Notes under the pieces: generated by a model | What the model was told of the DNA's origin: nothing | Databases searched by the model: none | What the model saw: the letters and a program-made list of their open reading frames with translations, nothing else | From: Limisphaerales bacterium | Lineage (GTDB): Bacteria; Verrucomicrobiota; Verrucomicrobiia; Limisphaerales; UBA11358 | Direction: 5' to 3' | DNA length: 10,510 bases | Assembly (NCBI GenBank): GCA_003133815.1 | Contig: PKZR01000224.1 | Location: 1 to 10,510, forward strand | Made by a program: the position numbers and the translations under genes | In this document: piece after piece, positions 5,330 through 10,510 of the stretch | How the letters are laid out: every line of letters starts with the position of its first letter | How positions within the stretch are numbered: position 1 is the first letter of the stretch

Positions 5330-6475
5330 CTACTTGAAAAACTTTTTCGCCTTCTCAAAAAAACCGTGCGCGATGGGCGTTTCCTGGCCGTCCAGCAATC
5401 CGGCGAACTCCTGCAACTTCGCCTTCTGCTCCTGGTTCAAACGCGTGGGCACCTCCACCTGCACGCGGACATGCAGGTCGCCGTGGCCGTAGCCCTGCAG
5501 GTTTTTCACGCCGCTGCCTTTCACCCGGAATGTCGTCGCGGGCTGTGTGCCGGCAGGAACTTTGATTGTCGCCCTGCCTTCGAGCGTCGGCACCTCGATT
5601 TCCGCGCCCAGCGCGGCCTGGATGAAGCTCACCGGCACCTCGCAAAGCAAATCATCGCCGTCGCGCTGGAAAAATTCGTGCGCCTTGACGTGCAGCATCA
5701 CATACAAATCGCCCGTCGGCCCGCCGCGAAAACCCGCCTCGCCATTTCCCGTCGAGCGCAGTCGCGAACCCGCGTCCACGCCGGGTGGAATGCGCAGCTT
5801 TATTTTTGAACTGCGCTCGCGCTTGCCGTTTCCATGGCAGCTCTTGCACGGCTTCTCCAAAATGCGCCCCGCGCCCTTGCAATGCGGGCATGACTGCGCG
5901 ATGCTGAAAATACCGCGCGACATGAGCACCTGCCCGCGCCCGCCGCACGTTGCGCACGTTCTCAATTTTGAGCCGGCCTCCGCGCCGGAACCGTCGCACG
6001 TCTCGCATCGGTCGAGCTTGGTCACGGAAATTTCCTTTTCACAACCGAGCGCCGCCTCCTCAAGCGTGATTTCCAGATCATAACGCAGATCTTCGCCGCG
6101 TTGCGGGGAGGAAGGATCCTGTCCGCCGCCAAAAAGATTTTCAAAAATGCTTCCGCCGCCACCACCGCCGCCGCCGAACACTTCGCGGAAAATATCGAAG
6201 GGATCGTGGAAACCGCCCGCGCCACCGCCGCTGCGCGCGCGCTGGCGCGGATCAAACGCCGCGTGGCCGAACTGATCGTAGGCTGCGCGTTTTTGAGGGT
6301 CGCTCAACGCCTCGTAAGCCTCGCCGAGTTCCTTGAACTTTTCCTCGGCCTGCTTGTCCCCCGGGTTTTTATCCGGATGATATTTGACGGCAAGACGCCG
6401 GTAGGACTTTTTGATTCCCTCGGCGGTTTCCTCGCGGGTGACTTCAAGGATTTCGTAATAGTCGCGCTTTGCCAT
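5330..6475 (-). CDS. dnaJ: Chaperone DnaJ (Hsp40)
   Basis: A 381-residue type I J-protein, the co-chaperone that delivers unfolded clients to DnaK and stimulates its ATPase. All parts are present in order. The J domain (about 1-70) has the catalytic HPD at 33-35. The Gly/Phe region (about 82-118) includes eight consecutive glycines (101-108). The zinc-binding region has four CxxCxGxG repeats starting at Cys157, Cys174, Cys196 and Cys210. The C-terminal client-binding domains follow. The tail ends in a basic EKAKKFFK. It lies 27 bases downstream of grpE and 3 bases upstream of rsmE. DnaK, the partner, is not in this window and must be encoded elsewhere. Confidence 0.98.
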   Translation of the reverse strand: MAKRDYYEILEVTREETAEGIKKSYRRLAVKYHPDKNPGDKQAEEKFKELGEAYEALSDPQKRAAYDQFGHAAFDPRQRARSGGGAGGFHDPFDIFREVFGGGGGGGGSIFENLFGGGQDPSSPQRGEDLRYDLEITLEEAALGCEKEISVTKLDRCETCDGSGAEAGSKLRTCATCGGRGQVLMSRGIFSIAQSCPHCKGAGRILEKPCKSCHGNGKRERSSKIKLRIPPGVDAGSRLRSTGNGEAGFRGGPTGDLYVMLHVKAHEFFQRDGDDLLCEVPVSFIQAALGAEIEVPTLEGRATIKVPAGTQPATTFRVKGSGVKNLQGYGHGDLHVRVQVEVPTRLNQEQKAKLQEFAGLLDGQETPIAHGFFEKAKKFFK

Positions 6476-6502
6476 GGGAAATTTAGCGTTGCAGAATTCG
6501 GA

Positions 6503-7039
6503 TTACGGTTTGGCTGCGGGCGCTTTTGCGACAATCACTGCGGCGGGACGCAGCAGCCGGTCGCGCAATTTGTAGCCTTTGCGGATCTGCTGGAAGACAT
6601 GGCCTTCGGGAATTTCAGCGGTTTCCTGCTGTGAAACAGCCTCGTGCAATGCCGGGTCAAACAATTTTCCCGCCGAGTCAATTTCTTCAAGCCCGCTTTC
6701 CAGCAGGACATTTTTGAGCTGCTGCTGGATCATCGCGACGCCCGCCTGCAGCGCGGAAAGCTTTTCGCCCTCCGCATTTTGCGCGGCATTTTGCGCCATC
6801 TCAAAATTGTCGAGGATGGGCAGCAGTTTTTGCAGTAGCGAGGCATTGGCGAATTGTGCGGCCTCGGTGCGCTCGCGTGCGGCGCGCTTTTTGAAATTTT
6901 CGAAGTCGGCGGCGGTGCGGATCCAGTTATCCTTGTACTCGTCGGCCTTGGCGGCTAGAGCCTGCAATTCAGCCGGTTGCTCCGGCGCGGGGGCGGGTGC
7001 AACTTCCGTTTCGTTGGTGTCTGGTTCTTTTTTCTTCAT
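6503..7039 (-). CDS. grpE: Nucleotide exchange factor GrpE
   Basis: A 178-residue GrpE, the dimeric factor that releases ADP from DnaK and resets the chaperone cycle. A charged, low-complexity Ala/Pro N-terminus (about 1-27) leads into the long dimerising helix with RTAADFENFKKRAARE (41-56). LLPILDNFEMA (72-82) follows. The beta-wing signature comes next: FDPALHEAVSQ (127-137) and QIRKGYKLRDRLLRPAAVIV (151-170). I prefer ATG at 7039 over a TTG 18 bases upstream, because the extension adds only a few unconserved residues and GGAA precedes the ATG at a usable distance. It is followed by dnaJ and rsmE. The 79 bases upstream could hold a promoter, or the gene may be read through from yjbQ. Confidence 0.96.
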   Translation of the reverse strand: MKKKEPDTNETEVAPAPAPEQPAELQALAAKADEYKDNWIRTAADFENFKKRAARERTEAAQFANASLLQKLLPILDNFEMAQNAAQNAEGEKLSALQAGVAMIQQQLKNVLLESGLEEIDSAGKLFDPALHEAVSQQETAEIPEGHVFQQIRKGYKLRDRLLRPAAVIVAKAPAAKP

Positions 7040-7074
7040 GCTTTTATTCCGTCGCAAAAAATTCAGGGTGACAG

Positions 7075-7080
7075 GTTATA
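7075..7080 (-). promoter_or_regulatory. Candidate -10 element upstream of grpE
   Basis: In the 79-base gap between yjbQ and grpE the minus strand carries TATAAC (7080-7075), in an AT-rich stretch that is unusual for this DNA. A clear -35 at the normal spacing is not visible: TTGCGG lies upstream but only 14 bases away. I see neither a CIRCE operator nor a good sigma-32 type box. This is a weak candidate for the grpE-dnaJ-rsmE promoter. Confidence 0.22.
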
Positions 7081-7118
7081 CCTTTTTTAAGAATCCGCAA
7101 CCGTGTTGAAGCGGCGGC

Positions 7119-7541
7119 CTATTCGCCGATGAAATGCAGGGCGACGCGGCGTGAGTGGATGCGCGTTCGATGTTCCCATAAATAAATTCCTTGCCATGTG
7201 CCGAGGGCGGGCCGTCCGCCCCTGACCGGGATTCCCATGTTCACCGCCGTCAGCGCGGTGCGGATGTGCGCGGGCATGTCGTCCTCGCCTTCCGCCGTGT
7301 GGATGAACAGCGGGTCGCCGTCCGGAACGAGCCGCTTGAAAAACGATTCCAAATCCCGCCGCACATCCGGGTCGGCGTTTTCCTGGATCAACAGCGCGGC
7401 GGAAGTATGCTGCAAATGCAGCGTGAGCAGCCCCTCGCGAAATTTATTTTCCGCAACCCATTTTTCCACTTCACGGGTGAATTCATATAGCCCGCGCCCG
7501 CGCGTGGCGATGACCAGTTCTTGCGAAGCCTGACGGAGCAT
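7119..7541 (-). CDS. yjbQ: YjbQ family protein (UPF0047)
   Basis: A 140-residue small beta-rich protein of the YjbQ/UPF0047 family, often named 'secondary thiamine-phosphate synthase enzyme' after a weak activity reported for family members; its main physiological role is uncertain. The hallmark residues are all present: LHLQHTSAAL (41-50) with His45-Thr46-Ser47, IQENADPDVRRDLE (52-65), EGEDDMPAHI (84-93) and LGTWQGIYLWEHR (113-125). The length is exactly that expected. It begins 8 bases after the stop of the TPR gene and is probably co-transcribed with it. No other thiamine gene is nearby, so the context does not support a dedicated role in that pathway. Confidence 0.95.
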   Translation of the reverse strand: MLRQASQELVIATRGRGLYEFTREVEKWVAENKFREGLLTLHLQHTSAALLIQENADPDVRRDLESFFKRLVPDGDPLFIHTAEGEDDMPAHIRTALTAVNMGIPVRGGRPALGTWQGIYLWEHRTRIHSRRVALHFIGE

Positions 7542-7549
7542 CTGGATGA

Positions 7550-9046
7550 TTACTGGTTTGCCGGCACGCCCTTGTCGGCGAGCAGTTTTTCCAGGTCGGG
7601 ATTGCGCGGCTGGCCCTCGTCGAGAGCCTTTTGATAATGGAACCGTGCAAGTTCCGGCGACGGCGGATTGTCGCTGATGTAAATCACGGCGAGATTGTTG
7701 TGCGCGGCGCCGTAATTCGGGTTCAGTTCGAGCGCCTTGCGCAACGCCGCCTCCGCCTGTGTGCGCAGACCCTTGTGGCTCAACGTGACGCCGATGTAGT
7801 TTTGAATCTCCGCGTTCTGCGGATCCAGTTTCGCCGCGCGGCTCAACGCGTCCAGCGCCTCGTCGAACTTTTGCTGACGGAATTTCAGGTAGCCGAGGAT
7901 GGACAGGTCGTAGGAATCGTTGGGCGTTTGCGCGAGCGCGGCATTGATGTGGGTTTCGGTGCTGTCGAGCTTGCCTTGTTCCAGTTCGATCGCCGCGAGA
8001 TTGCCAAGGGCCAGCGCGTTGTTCGGGTCGCGCTGCAGGATTTTCTCATAATCCTCCCCGGCCTTGTCGTATTGTTTGTCGGCAAAATAATTTTCCGCCT
8101 CGGCGACGAGCGCCGCCGAGCCGGCGGGCAATTCATTGATGTTTTTGTCCGTCGTGCTGGCATTGGATGCCGGCTGCGGAGCCGGCTGTTTGAGCAGGGC
8201 CGTTTCTTCCGGCGTGTATGGTACAGCCTGCGCCTCGTCCGCCGCGATGCGCGCCTGAAGCGTGCCTACTTCAGCGTTCAGTTCGCTGATGCGCGCATCG
8301 CTGTCCGGCTGTCTTGGCGACGCGACAGACGCGTTGGTTGCCGGAGACTGCAATTGCCGGACGCGGTTTTCCAGAGCCTGTTTTTCCAGGGTGGCCAGCT
8401 GGTTTTCCAACTGCAACGACGTGACCTGCGCCTGCAAATTTGTCAGTTCGGTGTTGGCAACAGGCGTTTCGACCACGCTGGTCGACGCGGCTTCGGAAGC
8501 CTGGGCTTGTGTTGCCTTGAGCAGATCGTTTTCCTTCATCAACGATTGTATTTCCGCCTGCGCCTTGGCGAGGTCGTCCGAATTCGCCGCCGCCGGCTGC
8601 ACCGCCAGCGCCTCCTTGAGCTTCGCCTGAAGCGTGGCGTTGTCCGACTGCAAACCCTGCACCTGCGCGCGAAGCCCGTCTAGCTGCGCGGCGACCTCGG
8701 CGGTGAGGCCGTTTGTGGCCGCCGCCGGTTCCGTTTGAGCCGGGGCGTTCGTCGCCACCGGAAACTGCGCGGTCAGTGCGGCGATTTTTTCCGCAAGATC
8801 ATTCAAACGGTAGCTGACAATGGTCTGGTCCCAGTCCGGGTAAACCTTCTCAAATTTTTGAAGCCCGGATTGCGCCGCGACATACGCATCCAGCGCCTGG
8901 CGCGGCTGGCCGGCGGCCAGAAGGGAGTCGCCCTGTTGCATCTCGCCGTAGATGCCGATGTATTGGTTGTCGGGATCCTGCTGCGCACGCGCCCGGGGCA
9001 GGGCGATGACGAGCAAAAGAATTGCGACCACGGAAAACAGTTTCAT
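7550..9046 (-). CDS. Secreted coiled-coil and TPR protein
   Basis: A 498-residue exported protein. An N-terminal signal peptide (about 1-21: MKLF, a hydrophobic core VVAILLLVIAL, then the Ala-X-Ala-like ARA) predicts Sec export. No Cys follows, so it is not a lipoprotein. Residues 30-95 form a first helical unit resembling a TPR (GDSLLAAGQPRQALDAYVAA). From about 115 to 275 there are heptad-like Leu/Gln/Ala-rich segments broken by Pro/Ala/Thr linkers, which look like coiled coil. From about 312 to 480 run roughly five TPR units, for example FADKQYDKAGEDYEKILQRD (321-340) and AEAALRKALELNPNYGAAHN (431-450). It probably acts as a scaffold in the periplasm or cell envelope; the partner is unknown. 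The frame extends upstream to 9217, but ATG 9046 is chosen because the signal peptide begins there. It is first in a likely operon with yjbQ. Confidence 0.92.
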   Translation of the reverse strand: MKLFSVVAILLLVIALPRARAQQDPDNQYIGIYGEMQQGDSLLAAGQPRQALDAYVAAQSGLQKFEKVYPDWDQTIVSYRLNDLAEKIAALTAQFPVATNAPAQTEPAAATNGLTAEVAAQLDGLRAQVQGLQSDNATLQAKLKEALAVQPAAANSDDLAKAQAEIQSLMKENDLLKATQAQASEAASTSVVETPVANTELTNLQAQVTSLQLENQLATLEKQALENRVRQLQSPATNASVASPRQPDSDARISELNAEVGTLQARIAADEAQAVPYTPEETALLKQPAPQPASNASTTDKNINELPAGSAALVAEAENYFADKQYDKAGEDYEKILQRDPNNALALGNLAAIELEQGKLDSTETHINAALAQTPNDSYDLSILGYLKFRQQKFDEALDALSRAAKLDPQNAEIQNYIGVTLSHKGLRTQAEAALRKALELNPNYGAAHNNLAVIYISDNPPSPELARFHYQKALDEGQPRNPDLEKLLADKGVPANQ

Positions 9047-9048
9047 GG

Positions 9049-9083
9049 TTGCAACGTAGCCGAACACCGGCCGCTTTGCAACG
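9049..9083. repeat. Direct repeat TTGCAACG in the divergent intergenic region
   Basis: TTGCAACG occurs at 9049-9056 and 9076-9083, 27 bases apart, and a partial copy (TTGCAGTG) lies at 9117-9124. All fall in the 127-base space between the divergent TPR gene and the small membrane protein gene. They could be operator half-sites, but short repeats of this kind also arise by chance. A GC-rich run with a doubled CCGGGCC (9084-9098) lies beside them. Confidence 0.25.
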
Positions 9084-9173
9084 CCGGGCCGCCGGGCCGG
9101 TTCAAATAAGACTTGTTGCAGTGGCAGCTTGATTTTCAACCGTGGCGGATTCAACTTGGGCGCAAAACTTCGT

Positions 9174-9449
9174 ATGAGGATGAGTTGGAACAGAATTTTG
9201 TCGGCCTCGATTGCCATGATTTATATAGTCACGGCGTTCGCAGCAATTGGCCTGCAAGGCACCTTTACAGTTTTTGGGTTCGTGATTTTGCCGCTGGCCT
9301 GTATCTGGTTCGGAGATTTAATGGGCGGCTATACCGGGCCAACGTCCGGCATGGCAATCACTTCCCCGTCACCCGGTTTGATGGTTTGCATTGCCGGCTG
9401 GGTGTTGTTGCTCTTACCCGTCATAGTAATGATTTTTGAAGCCGTGTAG
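9174..9449 (+). CDS. Small three-helix membrane protein, hypothetical
   Basis: A 91-residue protein counted from ATG 9174; the frame is open to a TTG at 9129, and ATG 9180 is a second possible start. Hydrophobic segments at about 8-26, 29-46 and 68-88 predict two or three membrane helices. Between the second and third lies a polar loop with GDLMGGYTGPTSGM (47-60), then ITSPSPG. The Gly/Pro-rich loop after Trp-Phe-Gly-Asp looks conserved rather than random. I recognise no functional family and offer no function. It is transcribed divergently from the TPR gene and stands 98 bases ahead of the HNH gene. Those 98 bases (9450-9547) show no further feature. Confidence 0.75.
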   Translation: MRMSWNRILSASIAMIYIVTAFAAIGLQGTFTVFGFVILPLACIWFGDLMGGYTGPTSGMAITSPSPGLMVCIAGWVLLLLPVIVMIFEAV

Positions 9450-9547
9450 GCGTTCTCCCGTTCAGCCTGGCAGATAAATTGAAACCAGACCGTGACATTG
9501 CCGCAATTGACCCGCCCATCCCGTTCTGGTAGTTTCCGGCTCGCGTC

Positions 9548-10168
9548 ATGAACACCGCGCTTAACCAGCACGTCTTGGTTTTGAACCGGCTGTGGCAGGC
9601 AGTCAATGTCTGCACCGCACGCCGCGCCCTCACCCTCCTGTTTCAAGGCCAGGCCCAGGTCGTTGTCGGCGCCGAGGACGGCTCCTTCCGCACTCTCAAC
9701 TTTCACGAATGGCGCGATGTCTCCGCCGACGCACCGCACGACGAATCCATCCACGCCATTTCCTTCCGCATCCGCGTGCCGCGCATCATCCTGCTGCTCA
9801 TGTATGACCGCCTGCCCAAGAAGGAGGTCAAGTTCACGCGCCACAACATCTTTGAGCGCGACAAGAACACCTGCCAGTATTGCGGCGAAGTTTTTGACCG
9901 GAAAGATTTGAACCTCGACCACGTCATCCCGCGCGACCGCGGCGGGCCGACCACATGGGAAAACATCGTGTGCTCCTGCATCGAATGCAACACGCACAAG
10001 GCCAACCGCACCCCGCAGGAGGCCGCCATGCACCTTGTCCGCAAGCCCAAGCGCCCCAAATGGCGCCCGTTCGTCCAGATCAGCTTCAGCCTCCAAAAGC
10101 ACGACAGTTGGAAACACTTCATTGACCTCGCCTACTGGAACGTCGAGTTGGGCGAAGACGCCGTTTAG
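9548..10168 (+). CDS. HNH endonuclease family protein
   Basis: A 206-residue protein of the McrA-like HNH group (COG1403). The N-terminal half begins VLVLNRLWQAVNVCTARRAL (9-28), a conserved lead-in seen in stand-alone chromosomal members. The HNH module follows: NTCQYCG (107-113) with the first zinc-binding pair Cys109/Cys112, LDHVIPRDRGG (123-133) with the Asp124-His125 core, TWENIV (136-141) with Asn139, and CIECN (144-148) with the second pair Cys144/Cys147. The catalytic and zinc residues all appear intact, so it should fold as a DNA nuclease of beta-beta-alpha-metal type. There is no adjacent methyltransferase, intein or intron signature, so it looks like an orphan genomic HNH protein. 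Its cellular role is unknown. No ribosome binding site is obvious before the ATG. Confidence 0.93.
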   Translation: MNTALNQHVLVLNRLWQAVNVCTARRALTLLFQGQAQVVVGAEDGSFRTLNFHEWRDVSADAPHDESIHAISFRIRVPRIILLLMYDRLPKKEVKFTRHNIFERDKNTCQYCGEVFDRKDLNLDHVIPRDRGGPTTWENIVCSCIECNTHKANRTPQEAAMHLVRKPKRPKWRPFVQISFSLQKHDSWKHFIDLAYWNVELGEDAV

Positions 10169-10255
10169 CTGCGGAAGGTGTATTGAAGAAAATGGGACTG
10201 CCCGAATGAGTCAGTAGGTACGGCCTGCCCTTATAGTCTGCACAAGCTGCAAGTG

Positions 10256-10474
10256 CTACAAGTTAAGAAAACCACGAACTACAAAGACAACCCCCATAAT
10301 TAGAATCAAACTTCCAATCAGAGCAGCCCAAGATCGAGACATCACCGGACCAAGTCCGCATCTTCCCCAGCGGGGCGGTTTGCCGGTAGGGTGAATAGCG
10401 TAAACCAAATGATAGCCGCCGATCAGCACACAAACGAACCCGACAAAAAACAGTGCTGTAGGATTTGATGTCAT
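10256..10474 (-). CDS. Small two-helix membrane protein, hypothetical
   Basis: A 72-residue protein counted from ATG 10474, where AGG precedes the start at a reasonable distance; a GTG at 10501 would add nine residues and reach almost to the window edge. Predicted membrane helices lie at about 7-26 and 48-68, joined by a polar loop rich in Gly, Pro, Arg and Trp (HPTGKPPRWGRCGLGP, 28-43) that suggests a positive cytoplasmic face. I do not recognise the family. The DNA is visibly less GC-rich than the central genes. It converges with the HNH gene, and the 87 bases between them (10169-10255) contain no clear terminator. Confidence 0.62.
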   Translation of the reverse strand: MTSNPTALFFVGFVCVLIGGYHLVYAIHPTGKPPRWGRCGLGPVMSRSWAALIGSLILIMGVVFVVRGFLNL

Positions 10475-10510
10475 GAAGCCTAAAGTATAAAGCTGAGCCA
10501 CCGCCGACTC

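Noticed and set aside
4499..5809. 436-codon plus-strand open frame
   Set aside because: Antisense shadow of rsmE and dnaJ, both of which have unmistakable motifs on the minus strand.
7119..7541. Dedicated thiamine biosynthesis role for yjbQ
   Set aside because: The family name rests on a secondary activity and there are no thiamine genes or TPP riboswitch in the window.
7631..8683. 350-codon plus-strand open frame
   Set aside because: Antisense of the TPR protein; the Arg/Leu/Val-rich translation is typical of a shadow frame.
9329..10117. 262-codon minus-strand open frame
   Set aside because: Antisense of the HNH gene and of the end of the small membrane protein gene; no motifs.

Overview
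The window looks like a chromosomal segment of a GC-rich Gram-negative bacterium, most likely of the Verrucomicrobia (Pedosphaera/Limisphaerales type). This is an inference from three things: tandem PilT-type ATPases, a secreted coiled-coil/TPR protein, and small hydrophobic proteins whose style I associate with that group. No rRNA or other decisive marker is present. Most genes start without a clear Shine-Dalgarno sequence; pilT and the second pilT are exceptions.

Layout. (1) 1-683 is a non-core left edge. Its first 330 bases are rich in inverted repeats and end in a strong plus-strand intrinsic terminator (301-330). A short minus-strand reading frame may run off the left edge. Positions 364-603 hold an open plus-strand frame that encodes a protein-like C-terminus but has no usable start codon, so it looks like a gene remnant. 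Its GC content is about 42% by hand count over 421-600, against about 70% in a sample of the second pilT (1741-1800). (2) 684-3449, minus strand, is a tight three-gene operon: canonical pilT, a divergent second PilT/PilU-like ATPase, and a protein with a receiver-like fold that lacks the phosphorylation residues. (3) 3501-4589, plus strand, is a MidA/NDUFAF7-type methyltransferase. It diverges from pilT across 51 bases and overlaps rsmE tail to tail by 13 bases. (4) 4577-9046, minus strand, reads in transcription order: secreted coiled-coil/TPR protein, yjbQ, grpE, dnaJ, rsmE. The spacings are 8, 79, 27 and 3 bases, so this is one operon or two (tpr-yjbQ and grpE-dnaJ-rsmE). (5) 9174-10168, plus strand, has a small membrane protein and an HNH endonuclease with no visible modification partner. 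(6) 10256-10474, minus strand, is a small two-helix membrane protein in less GC-rich DNA.

The pilT operon points to twitching motility or pilus retraction. The two motors probably cooperate, and the third product may regulate them or act as an adaptor. grpE and dnaJ are the co-chaperones of DnaK, which is not in the window; rsmE modifies 16S rRNA. I find no CRISPR array, tRNA, rRNA, complete insertion sequence or complete defence system. The least explained parts are the hairpin-rich left 330 bases with the adjoining gene remnant, and the degenerate receiver protein attached to the paired PilT motors.
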